A stretch of DNA of 10,002 bases from positions 1 to 10,002 of the forward strand of contig FR901036.1 in assembly GCA_000438295.1 (NCBI GenBank), written 5' to 3'. The stretch is from Clostridium sp. CAG:451 (lineage in GTDB: Bacteria > Bacillota_I > Bacilli_A > RF39 > UBA660). The translations under genes were made by a program, and so were the position numbers. Below, piece after piece: positions 1 through 7,224 of the stretch. The notes under the pieces are model-generated. The model was given only the letters and a program-made list of their open reading frames with translations. It ran no database searches and was not told where the DNA came from. How positions within the stretch are numbered: position 1 is the stretch's first letter; each line of letters begins with the position of its first letter.

Positions 1-67
1 ATTAGAACTAGTATTAAAACAAGTCCGATTGATAATAGGATAATAGTAGTTGTTTCTTATCTTTCAT
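1..67 (-). CDS. 5' end of an unidentified gene, probably a membrane protein, with an apparent early frameshift; runs off the left edge
   Basis: An ATG at 67-65 lies nine bases after a clear Shine-Dalgarno (AAGGAG, 82-77), and a promoter-like site lies just upstream, so a gene start is likely. Read straight from this ATG, the product is only 17 codons (MKDKKQLLLS...) before a TAA. The frame one base back, open from about position 56 to the window edge, encodes ETTTIILLSIGLVLILVL, which is a typical N-terminal membrane helix. One extra A in the AAA at 55-53 would join the two as MKDKKTTTIILL..., a normal-looking membrane or lipoprotein-type N-terminus. The gene is therefore either broken or mis-sequenced near 55, or the short frame is a real leader peptide. 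Only 67 bases are visible, so function cannot be assigned. Confidence 0.4.
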
Positions 68-91
68 CTTTCTACTCTCCTTATATTACCT

Positions 92-120
92 ATAATATCA
101 AATGCTAATTTATTTTACAA
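92..120 (-). promoter_or_regulatory. Possible sigma-A-type promoter for the gene at the left edge
   Basis: On the minus strand there is a -35-like TTGTAA (120-115; matches TTGACA at 4 of 6), a 17-base spacer, and a -10-like TATTAT (97-92; matches TATAAT at 5 of 6). It overlaps the hemW stop codon. A start about six bases downstream would leave a leader of roughly 18 bases carrying the AAGGAG Shine-Dalgarno at 82-77. AT-rich DNA produces such matches by chance, so this is tentative. Confidence 0.35.
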
Positions 121-1206
121 TATCCTCTCTAATATTTCATTTAAAACATAACGATACTTTTTATTAACATATAAATACTTATCATTTTCTATTAAGATAT
201 TACTATCTAATAAATCTTTATAATTATATACTTTATCTATAGTAGTATTATATCTATTAATAAATCTTTCTTTAGATATACCCTTTTCTAATCTTAGTCC
301 AAGTATTATTTCATAATCCATCTTATCTTTTAAAGATAACTCCTCTATTTCTATTTCTTTTATCCCCTTTAAATAATTAGTAATACTTCTAGTATTAGTC
401 TTTCTTATATTATTATAATAACTAGCTGCAGATAGACCAAATCCATAGTATTCATCATTATTCCAGTAAACTAGATTATGTCTTGATAAATAACCATCTT
501 TAGCATAATTAGATATTTCATAATGATGATAGTTATTATCTTCTAACTTTTTTTCTATATATTTATATAATATTTGATCATTATCATCATCTAATCTTTG
601 GTAATTATTTATCTTTAATATAGTATTATCTTCAATGATAAGTGAATAAATGGAAATATGGGGAACTTCTAATTTTAATAGATATTCTAAATCTTTATCT
701 AATATTTCTATAGATTCATTTTTAAAGCCATACATTAAATCTAGATTAATATTAGTAATACCATTATCCTTTAGTAACTTAATAGTATTTTCTAATTCTT
801 TATATGATAGTTTTCTATTTATTAATTTTTGATAACTACTATTAAATGTTTCTACCCCAATACTTACTCTTGTTACACCATTTTCTTTTAATAATTTTAT
901 TTTATCTATATCTAAACTGTCCGTATTTGCTTCTATTGTAAATTCATAATCATTATTTAATTTAATTTTCTTTATAATAGAAAATAAAAAAGAAAGTTCA
1001 TCATACGATAAACTAGTAGGTGTTCCTCCTCCTATATATATCGTTGATATTTCTTCCCCTTTATAATTAGCTATTATTTCTTTTTCAAGTTCTTTTAAAT
1101 ATAAATTAACTAGTTTCTTGTTATAAAATAATTTACAAAAATCACAATAAGAACAAATAGTTTGACAAAACGGTATATGAATATAAATTGCTTTTATTTG
1201 TTCCAT
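115..1206 (-). CDS. hemW: HemW-type radical SAM protein (heme chaperone family, HemN-like)
   Basis: The 363-residue protein is close to the usual length of about 375. The N-terminus has the radical-SAM signature HIPFCxxxCxYCDF, with Cys14, Cys18 and Cys21 positioned to bind a 4Fe-4S cluster and a further Cys at 24. It is followed by GGGTPTSL (S-adenosylmethionine-binding glycine motif), TIEANTDS, RVSIGVETF, NLDLMYGF and a HNLVYWNNDEYYGFG block, all in the HemN/HemW order. The C-terminal part (GISKERFINRY and beyond) matches the winged-helix tail of HemW. HemW proteins were long annotated as oxygen-independent coproporphyrinogen oxidase but are now regarded as heme-binding chaperones. The fourth cysteine is spaced CxxC rather than the CxC of true HemN, favouring HemW. 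The start at 1206 is supported by AGGAG overlapping the stop of the preceding gene, eight bases away. It is the last gene of the cluster; its physiological role in what may be a heme-poor fermenter is unclear. Confidence 0.88.
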   Translation of the reverse strand: MEQIKAIYIHIPFCQTICSYCDFCKLFYNKKLVNLYLKELEKEIIANYKGEEISTIYIGGGTPTSLSYDELSFLFSIIKKIKLNNDYEFTIEANTDSLDIDKIKLLKENGVTRVSIGVETFNSSYQKLINRKLSYKELENTIKLLKDNGITNINLDLMYGFKNESIEILDKDLEYLLKLEVPHISIYSLIIEDNTILKINNYQRLDDDNDQILYKYIEKKLEDNNYHHYEISNYAKDGYLSRHNLVYWNNDEYYGFGLSAASYYNNIRKTNTRSITNYLKGIKEIEIEELSLKDKMDYEIILGLRLEKGISKERFINRYNTTIDKVYNYKDLLDSNILIENDKYLYVNKKYRYVLNEILERIL

Positions 1207-1214
1207 TTCTACTC

Positions 1215-1721
1215 CTATGTTTTATTTATTTGACAAGTATAATTGTTATTAATTAAAAATTCTTGTTCAGTTGCAATATTTTTGGCATATAAGCCAATAA
1301 CTGGATCGGTTGAGTTAGTTGTTAAAACATCTTTTGTTATTTCAAATTTATTTTCATTAGTTGTGGTAGTTGCTGTAATATTAGAATTACTTTTTAAGTT
1401 AGCTATTTCCGTTTCATATTGATTATTTTGATTAGTTTCATCAACTTCACCTGTTCTAGTATAGCGAATAATTACCTTTTCTAGGGTCTGATCACTATAA
1501 GTACTGAATGTTTGAACATTATAAGATACTGTTCCAATCGATTCTACTTTTGTGCAGTGTAAGACCGTTTTAGAAACATTATTTTGATTATTATTAGTTG
1601 CTGGTTGCTTTGTATTGCTAAAAACAATTCTAAATATTGGTGGAATAGCTATTAAAATAACTAGAAAGAAAATGGCTATATAAGTAAGAGCAATTTTTAA
1701 ACTATTATTTTTATTCTCCAT
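1215..1721 (-). CDS. Unidentified membrane-anchored extracytoplasmic protein
   Basis: I do not recognise a family with confidence. The 168 residues comprise a short charged N-terminus, one strong transmembrane helix (about residues 10-33), an Asn/Gln-rich linker (about 37-49), and a polar C-terminal domain of about 115 residues rich in Ser, Thr and Asn. The positive residues lie before the helix, suggesting the C-terminal domain faces outside. That domain begins LHCTKVESIGTVSYN and ends YTCQINKT, so Cys56 and Cys163 bracket it and could form a disulfide. The short Cys-x-Lys and alternating beta-strand pattern loosely recalls small Firmicutes lipoprotein domains of the DUF1307 kind, but this is only an impression. 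The ATG at 1721 overlaps the previous gene's end by 11 bases and has AAGGA seven bases upstream. Tight coupling suggests it works with the upstream membrane protein. Confidence 0.7.
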   Translation of the reverse strand: MENKNNSLKIALTYIAIFFLVILIAIPPIFRIVFSNTKQPATNNNQNNVSKTVLHCTKVESIGTVSYNVQTFSTYSDQTLEKVIIRYTRTGEVDETNQNNQYETEIANLKSNSNITATTTTNENKFEITKDVLTTNSTDPVIGLYAKNIATEQEFLINNNYTCQINKT

Positions 1722-2124
1722 AATTAATTCCTTCTTTCTTATCTAACTCATGAGTCTCTCTATATTTTAGAGTCTGTAAAAGTTTAGAAACAAATAGTAT
1801 TAGTATTGAAAATGGAATAAGTGGAAAAAGAAATAATGCATAGTAGATAATTTGATTAGTTTCCACCAATCCATACTTTCTTAAAGTAGCATTAAAAGCG
1901 ATACAAAAACCAGTAGCAAGTCCCGTTATAATGGCTGCAAAAATTATACCTAAAATATTTGACCAATAATTAATTACATAGATAGTATATTCTGGTCGTT
2001 CTTTTTTGTTTTTAGCTTTAAAAATAATAGTAAATATTGTAAATAAAACAATGGTAATTAGTAATGGTAAAATTACTAAGAAGAAAATTTTTCGTAAATT
2101 AACGAGAGAAATCATAACTTTCAT
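1711..2124 (-). CDS. Unidentified three-helix integral membrane protein
   Basis: The 137-residue protein has three hydrophobic segments (about residues 12-35, 52-77 and 91-115), a Lys/Arg-rich loop between the first two (KAKNKKERPEY), and a charged C-terminal tail (KYRETHELDKKEG). By the positive-inside rule, the first loop and the C-terminus would be cytoplasmic. No catalytic motif or known domain is evident. The ATG at 2124 has a good AAGGGG Shine-Dalgarno eight bases upstream; an in-frame ATG three codons later is less well placed. It begins 24 bases after the ogt stop and overlaps the next gene by 11 bases, so the two probably form a translationally coupled pair. Function is unknown. Both unknown proteins appear membrane-inserted, which could fit a small membrane complex, but this is inference. 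Confidence 0.7.
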   Translation of the reverse strand: MKVMISLVNLRKIFFLVILPLLITIVLFTIFTIIFKAKNKKERPEYTIYVINYWSNILGIIFAAIITGLATGFCIAFNATLRKYGLVETNQIIYYALFLFPLIPFSILILFVSKLLQTLKYRETHELDKKEGINYGE

Positions 2125-2148
2125 ATTAAATACCCCTTCCCTATGATG

Positions 2149-2634
2149 CTAGTTTAACATACTTTTTTTATTAAGACAATTATCTTGTTCTAATTTTAAC
2201 AATTCTTCTTTTATCTTAACACCTGCTTGATAGTTATAAAGACTTTTGTTTTTACCAAGTACTCTATGACAAGGTATTAGGATTAGATAGGGATTATTTT
2301 GAATAATTTTGGCTATTTCTTTTACATCATTGACATTACCTAATTCTTTAGCTAGTGTAAAGTAAGTGGTAGTTCCACCATAAGGGATAGTAATAATTTT
2401 AGTAAATATCTTTTCTTCTAAAGAAGAAAGACTTAAAGGAAAAGTTGAAAAGGTAGTTCTTTTCTTTTGAAAGTATTCAACTAACTCTTGTTTAAGGGCT
2501 TTTGTTAAGTAGTTTTCATTATCAGGTGGACAATCACTTACAAAGTGGATTCCTAAGATTTTTTTATCATTAGCAGTTATAAAAAGAGTACCTATTTCTG
2601 TTTTTAAAGATGAGTTATAAACTATACTTCTCAC
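2149..2634 (-). CDS. ogt: Methylated-DNA--protein-cysteine methyltransferase (Ogt/AGT family)
   Basis: The family transfers the alkyl group from O6-alkylguanine in DNA to its own cysteine in a single-turnover suicide reaction. The signature PCHRV is present, with acceptor Cys122, preceded by NNPYLILI and followed by a degenerate GYxGG-like segment (NYQAGVKIKEELLKLE). Counting from Asn114 and Cys122, Tyr91 matches the conserved tyrosine of human AGT (Tyr114). The position of the conserved arginine finger (human Arg128) is Lys105, and the usual RAVGxA helix reads KEIAKI, an unusual recognition helix. The canonical PYGE is PYGG. The 161-residue length fits a protein with a short N-terminal domain. 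It starts with GTG at 2634, overlapping the previous gene's TGA by four bases (GTGA), a typical coupled start. The retained Cys argues against an alkyltransferase-like (ATL) protein. Family assignment is firm; normal activity is less certain. Confidence 0.87.
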   Translation of the reverse strand: MRSIVYNSSLKTEIGTLFITANDKKILGIHFVSDCPPDNENYLTKALKQELVEYFQKKRTTFSTFPLSLSSLEEKIFTKIITIPYGGTTTYFTLAKELGNVNDVKEIAKIIQNNPYLILIPCHRVLGKNKSLYNYQAGVKIKEELLKLEQDNCLNKKSMLN

Positions 2635-3554
2635 ACATTATCACTCTTTTCAATAGCTAAAAGAGCAAGTTTATAAGCGGTATCTTTATCTTTAGCCGTA
2701 GTTAAAAATCTATTAACATGACAGAATAAACTACCGGTAATACCTGTTTCTTTTTCAAGTTCAATACCACTTTTACCAGCCCATTCTTTAGGAAATAATA
2801 ATCTATCTGTTCTATTTGTTATATCAGTAGGAACTGTATTTATAGCATAGCCTCCTCTATTTGAAGGAAACATTACAAATAAGATATCATTCGCTTCACT
2901 AGTATTTAATAATACTTCTTCATAAGGAAGATATTCATCAAAGGAGAGAATTGGACCAGTTTGTTTTTTTATTTCTTCTAAGACTTTAACTTTAGCTTTT
3001 TCTTTACCAATTATTCTCTCTATTTCTAAAGATAATATTATTCTAGCAACATCAACTGCTTTTAAGAATTGTTCATTTTCATCTTGTCCACTTTTATATG
3101 ATGGATTAAATAGTTTTATTAAATCAGAGGTTGTTTTTACTTTATATGGAGCATCAATTGATGGGAAAACACCATTATCAATAGCATCTATTCCAATGAT
3201 AAAATCTTGTTCTATCGCTTTTTTTACAGTATCTATATCTTCTACTCCAAGACTTTCTAATAAATCTTTTGCATAATAGTCAAATAAAAGTCCAAAAGAA
3301 GCATACTTAATCCCATTTTCTCTAACTTTCGCATCTTCTTGATGATGATCAAACTTACCATAACCGATATCATAGATAATAACATCTCTTTCTCTATCTT
3401 CTTTAGTAATTTCCCCTACTCTTGCTAGTTTTACATTAAACAAAAAAGATAAGAAAGCGGTAGAGAAAACTTCATCAGCATGCATAGTTCCTCTATGGGT
3501 TAGAAATGTAGCTTTATCTTTTTCTGTTAGTTCTACTTTATTAAAGTTTATCAT
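2631..3554 (-). CDS. MYG1/UPF0160-family DHH-like metal-dependent phosphoesterase or exonuclease
   Basis: The 307-residue protein carries the MYG1 signatures in order: THRGTMHADEVF (His20, His25, Asp27), YDIGYGKFDHHQ (Asp62, Asp69-His70-His71), GIDAIDNG (Asp123), and the C-terminal CHVNRFLTTAKDKDTAYKLA block. The His/Asp set resembles the metal-binding centre of DHH-superfamily phosphoesterases. The eukaryotic member MYG1 is a 3'-5' RNA exonuclease; bacterial members are scattered and their substrate is poorly known. No signal peptide is seen, so it should be cytoplasmic. The start at 3554 overlaps the permease stop as ATGA, and its stop overlaps the ogt start as GTGA. It therefore sits in the middle of a translationally coupled chain. 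The family call is strong; the molecular role here is inferred only from homologues. Confidence 0.87.
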   Translation of the reverse strand: MINFNKVELTEKDKATFLTHRGTMHADEVFSTAFLSFLFNVKLARVGEITKEDRERDVIIYDIGYGKFDHHQEDAKVRENGIKYASFGLLFDYYAKDLLESLGVEDIDTVKKAIEQDFIIGIDAIDNGVFPSIDAPYKVKTTSDLIKLFNPSYKSGQDENEQFLKAVDVARIILSLEIERIIGKEKAKVKVLEEIKKQTGPILSFDEYLPYEEVLLNTSEANDILFVMFPSNRGGYAINTVPTDITNRTDRLLFPKEWAGKSGIELEKETGITGSLFCHVNRFLTTAKDKDTAYKLALLAIEKSDNV

Positions 3555-4611
3555 TTTATCTGTTCCTTTACCTTTCTAACTCCGCGTTCTATATCTTTTT
3601 TGAAGAAGCGATAACTACTTGATATTAATATATAAATAGGAAGAGCGATTATTATACCAAGCATACCACCAAGCGTTCCTCCTACTGATACTACCATGAT
3701 AGTTACTAACGGATTAATATTATTAGTCTTACCATATACTTTAGGAGAGATTAAATAACCATCTAATTGTGGGAAAATTAAACAAACGATTAAGGTAGCA
3801 AAGAATACTTTACTACTAATAGCAGAGGCAGTTATTAAAGCTAAGATATTAGTAATTAATCCACCAAAGTATGGAATAACAGTAGTAAGACAAGCTAGAA
3901 TACCAAATAATAACCAGTTAGGGTGTCCTGCAATAAGGAAGACGATAGAGTATTCAAAAAACTGAATAACCATAAATAAGCCTAAACCTTTTAGATAGTT
4001 ACTTATTTCTATATCAAGAGCTTTTACATAAGCATAACTTCTATTTTCTAAACTCTTTAGAAATCTTTTAACCGTTCCTCTTATTTTATCCATATAAGCT
4101 AGGAAATAAATAGTAACTACTAAGACAATAACTGATTGACCTAAGATAGATACTGTTTTACCTACTACATCAATAGTACCTTTTTGTAAGATATTACCTA
4201 AACTACCAATTATTTGATTAAGTGATGTTGATAATGTATTTTCAAAACTAGATAAGTTTAAGTTAAATTTTCTAGATACTTCATCTACTACTGTTCCAAA
4301 ACTAGAAGCAAAAGATATTAACTGTTGATAAACTAAGGGTAAGGTTATAGCTATTAAGCCAAAGATAATTAATAAAGAGATAATAACTAAGAAAGTAATA
4401 GCAATACTTTTCCTTACTCCTTTTTCTTCTAATTTTTTTCTAATGGATATAAAGCATAAGCAATAGCAAAAGCAATTATAAAGGGAAAACAAACACTTAC
4501 TACTTTACTAATTATTTGAAACCAAGTACCAATATTAGTTACACAAATATATAAAAGTCCCATTAAGATTAAGAAATTTAATAATTTATAATTAATTTTA
4601 TTCTTATACAT
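3551..4611 (-). pseudogene. AI-2E/PerM-family permease interrupted by a -1 frameshift at a seven-A run
   Basis: Two overlapping frames together encode one protein. Frame one starts at ATG 4611 with an AAAGGTGA Shine-Dalgarno overlapping the dtd stop. It gives two hydrophobic segments ending FPFIIAFAIAYALYPLEKN and then TAG (4431-4429). The continuation lies in the frame one base back: KKLEEKGVRKSIAITFLVI... through to TGA at 3551. Joined, the product is about 353 residues, normal for the family. It has the expected N-terminal helix pair, an amphipathic extracytoplasmic region, and a C-terminal helix bundle ending PLVTIMVVSVGGTLGGMLG...LP. The switch coincides with A7 (T7 on the plus strand, 4433-4439); one additional A restores the frame exactly. 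The second frame has only a TTG with no Shine-Dalgarno as its own start. AI-2E transporters export small molecules or solutes such as Na+; the substrate is unknown here. It may be a pseudogene, a sequencing error, or expressed by slippage. Confidence 0.82.
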
Positions 4612-4615
4612 ATAA

Positions 4616-5050
4616 TCACCTTTCTAATAAAATTGTAGTAGGTCCCATATTAACTAGACCTATTTCCATGTTCTTTCCAAACTCCCCAGTCTCTACTGAT
4701 ACTTTTTCTCTTAGTTTTTTATTAAAGCAGTCATATAGTAGTTTAGCTTTTGCTCCATTCATCGCTTTGATATAACTAGGTCTATTACCTTTTTTAGTAT
4801 CAGCATATAAGGTAAACTGAGATATTGATAAGACTTTTTCTGCTACATCTAGAATAGAAAGATTCATAACTCCATCTTTATCAGGGAAGATTCTTAAGTT
4901 ACAAATCTTATTAACCATCCAGTCAATAGTCTCTTTACTATCTCCATCAGTAAAACCGACTAATAAGACTAATCCTTTATCAATACTTCCTACTCTTTTC
5001 CCATCAACATCACAAAATCCATTCTTACATCTTTGAATTAATACTCTCAT
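4616..5050 (-). CDS. dtd: D-aminoacyl-tRNA deacylase
   Basis: The enzyme hydrolyses D-amino acids (and glycine from mischarged tRNA-Ala) from tRNA, protecting translation quality in the cytoplasm. The 144-residue length is exactly typical. Both family signatures are present: SQFTL (residues 77-81, the SQxxL motif) and NMGPTT (134-139, the NxGPxT motif with the Gly-cisPro that enforces chiral selectivity). The supporting blocks MRVLIQRC, FPDKDGVMNLS and ADTKKGNRPSY are also present. The ATG at 5050 directly abuts the rel stop (TAG-ATG), so it is probably translated by coupling. The rel-dtd pairing is widely conserved in Firmicutes, which supports both calls. The gene's TGA stop contains the Shine-Dalgarno of the following permease. 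Confidence 0.95.
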   Translation of the reverse strand: MRVLIQRCKNGFCDVDGKRVGSIDKGLVLLVGFTDGDSKETIDWMVNKICNLRIFPDKDGVMNLSILDVAEKVLSISQFTLYADTKKGNRPSYIKAMNGAKAKLLYDCFNKKLREKVSVETGEFGKNMEIGLVNMGPTTILLER

Positions 5051-7198
5051 CTACTGCATTAACCTTTCTATATTATTAATATATGGTTTCTTATTAAGTT
5101 CTACTAGTACTTTCTCTAAGTGTTCTAAGTTCTTTACAAAGCAAGCCATTTCATAAACAGTATTACTACCTCTATCAATTATCTTAACACCATTTATATT
5201 AGCATCTATTTTACTAGTAGTAGCAATTATATCTGCTAGATTATTATCACTGGTATTACTATAGATAACAAGGTCTACTGAATACTTACTAGCAGGATTA
5301 TTACTCCAACTAACAGATACTAATCTATCATCCATTCTTAAAAGATTAGGACAAGTAGCTCTATGAATACTTATACCATTTCCTTTAGTAATATAACCTA
5401 CAATAGAGTCTCCATAAACTGGGTCACAACAAGAAGCTAAACTTACTTTAATATTATCTATTCCTGCTACTATTATATCTGATGATGTCTCTTTATCTAT
5501 TTTCTTTACTTTAACTTCTTCTTTCTCTTTTTCTTCTTCCTCTTCTTTAAATATAATTCTAATTACTGTGGTTGGACTATACTTACCATTACCAATTTCT
5601 AAGTATAATTCTTCTAAGTTACCTACTTTTAATGTTTCTAAGACTGTATTAATATTCTCATCTTTCATAAATTCTTGAATACTATACTTTTTCTTTCTTA
5701 ATTCTTTTTCTAGGGAATACTTACCACGTTCCACAAATAATTCTTTCTCACTCTTAGTAAAGTATGATCTAATTTTATTTCTAGCTTGGGTACTTTTTAC
5801 TATTTTTAACCATTCTTTAGAAGGATGTGCACTTTTATTTGTATTAATCTTTACAATATCATTATTTTTTAGTTGATAGTCAAGTGGTACTATTTGTCCA
5901 TTAACTATCGCTCCTACTGTTGTCTCTCCTACTTTAGAGTGTACTTTATAGGCAAAGTCTAGTGGGGTTGCTCCCTTAGGTAGTTCCATTACATCTCCTT
6001 TAGGAGTAAAAACATAGATGTTGTTATTTAACACTTCATCTTTGACACTATTAACAAAGTCTTCACTAGTCATTTTATCTTGAGAAAGTTCAATAATTGT
6101 CTTAAAGAATTGTAATTTCTGTTCCGTTGTATTTTGCATTAGTTTAGAAGCATCTTTATGTTCTTTATAAGCCCAGTGGGAAGCGATACCATTTTCTGCT
6201 ACTTCATCCATTTGATAAGTTCTAATTTGAATTTCAAATAAATAACCATCTATACCAAAAACGGTAGTATGTAGTGATTGATACATATTAGGTTTTGGCA
6301 TAGCGATATAGTCTTTAAATCTCTTAGGTAAAGGACGAAACTTTGAATGGATTATACCAAGTGATAAGTAACAATCTTGCTCTGTATCAACTAAAATACG
6401 AAGAGCTAGTAAATCATAGATATCACTAAATTTCTTACCTTTATCTAGTTTATTATAAATACTATAGATACTTTTCGCTCTTCCTTTTATTTCATGAGGA
6501 ATATGATGTTCATTAAGCAAGTTAGTAACTTCACTCATCATAAGACCGACTGTTCGATCACGTTCTACTTTTGTTTTATTTAATTTTTCGGCAATATCAT
6601 AGAACACTACTGGTTTTAAATAACGAAGTGATAAGTCTTCTAGTTCTGACTTTATCTTATGAATTCCTAAGTGATGAGCTAAAGGAGCAAATATTTCTAG
6701 TGTTTCTTTAGCTTTCTTCTTTTGTTTTTCTTCTGGTATAGCCCAAAGAGTTCGCATATTATGAAGACGATCTGCTAGTTTTATAATAATTACTCTAACG
6801 TCTTCACTCATTCCTACTATTATCTTTTTATAGTAGTTAGTTAAATACTCATTATCAGTTGAGAAATGAATACGACCTAGTTTCGTAACACCATCTACTA
6901 GTTTTCTAACAACTGGTCCAAACATTTCTTCAACTTCATCTAGGGTTGCATCAGTATCTTCTACTACATCATGCAAAAGAGCAGCTATTATACTATCACT
7001 ATCAGCATAAACACTAGTTAGAATAATAGCAACATTTAAAGGGTGAATAATATAAGGCTCTCCACTCTTACGATATTGTCCATCATGTTTCTTTAAGGCA
7101 TACTGATAAGCTTCCATTATCTTATCTTTACCTTCCTTCATATAGTCTAGTTTTTCTAAAAGATCATCTATTTTAACCATATCTTTCTTATGAGCCAT
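5051..7198 (-). CDS. rel: Bifunctional (p)ppGpp synthetase/hydrolase (Rel/SpoT long RSH)
   Basis: The 715-residue protein has the full long-RSH architecture. The HD hydrolase domain contains His52, the LLHDVVEDT motif (His76-Asp77) and KLADRLHNMRT (Asp143), all intact. The synthetase domain has GRAKSIYSIYNK (239-250), YDLLALRI, RFKD (293-296), YQSLHTTVFG (306-315) and EIQIRT with Glu322. RxKD at that position is the signature of bifunctional Rel/SpoT rather than mono-functional RelA (ExDD). A TGS domain follows (about 394-455), then a helical region, a zinc-finger/RIS segment with Cys590-Cys591 and His612-Cys616, and a C-terminal ACT domain (about 641-715). Residues 552-565 form a Glu/Lys-rich linker between the helical and zinc-finger regions. 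An excellent GGGAGGT Shine-Dalgarno lies seven bases before the ATG at 7198, so translation is probably strong. It makes and degrades the alarmone under amino acid starvation, acting with the ribosome. Confidence 0.96.
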   Translation of the reverse strand: MAHKKDMVKIDDLLEKLDYMKEGKDKIMEAYQYALKKHDGQYRKSGEPYIIHPLNVAIILTSVYADSDSIIAALLHDVVEDTDATLDEVEEMFGPVVRKLVDGVTKLGRIHFSTDNEYLTNYYKKIIVGMSEDVRVIIIKLADRLHNMRTLWAIPEEKQKKKAKETLEIFAPLAHHLGIHKIKSELEDLSLRYLKPVVFYDIAEKLNKTKVERDRTVGLMMSEVTNLLNEHHIPHEIKGRAKSIYSIYNKLDKGKKFSDIYDLLALRILVDTEQDCYLSLGIIHSKFRPLPKRFKDYIAMPKPNMYQSLHTTVFGIDGYLFEIQIRTYQMDEVAENGIASHWAYKEHKDASKLMQNTTEQKLQFFKTIIELSQDKMTSEDFVNSVKDEVLNNNIYVFTPKGDVMELPKGATPLDFAYKVHSKVGETTVGAIVNGQIVPLDYQLKNNDIVKINTNKSAHPSKEWLKIVKSTQARNKIRSYFTKSEKELFVERGKYSLEKELRKKKYSIQEFMKDENINTVLETLKVGNLEELYLEIGNGKYSPTTVIRIIFKEEEEEKEKEEVKVKKIDKETSSDIIVAGIDNIKVSLASCCDPVYGDSIVGYITKGNGISIHRATCPNLLRMDDRLVSVSWSNNPASKYSVDLVIYSNTSDNNLADIIATTSKIDANINGVKIIDRGSNTVYEMACFVKNLEHLEKVLVELNKKPYINNIERLMQ

Positions 7199-7224
7199 AA
7201 TATTACCTCCCTTTATTTTATTTA

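Noticed and set aside
83..98. Perfect inverted repeat ATATTA-CCTA-TAATAT after hemW as a terminator
   Set aside because: The stem is all A-T with no following T-run in the direction of transcription, and it coincides with a promoter-like -10; too weak to call.
134..139. dtd residues NMGPTT as an abnormal active-site motif (numbers are residue positions in Dtd)
   Set aside because: The family motif is NxGPxT, so Thr in place of the commoner Val is within normal variation.
650..832. Open frame of 60 codons on the plus strand
   Set aside because: It lies opposite hemW, whose motifs are clear, and has no domain or Shine-Dalgarno of its own.
4432..4492. Independent N-terminus for the second part of the permease (TTG start, Cys- and Phe-rich leader)
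   Set aside because: There is no Shine-Dalgarno, and the leader is an out-of-frame reading of the first part's coding sequence; a frameshifted single gene explains it better.
4616..5050. Use of the UGA=Trp mollicute code
   Set aside because: Trp codons are TGG, and TGA serves as stop in dtd, the MYG1 gene, the permease and the comN-like gene.
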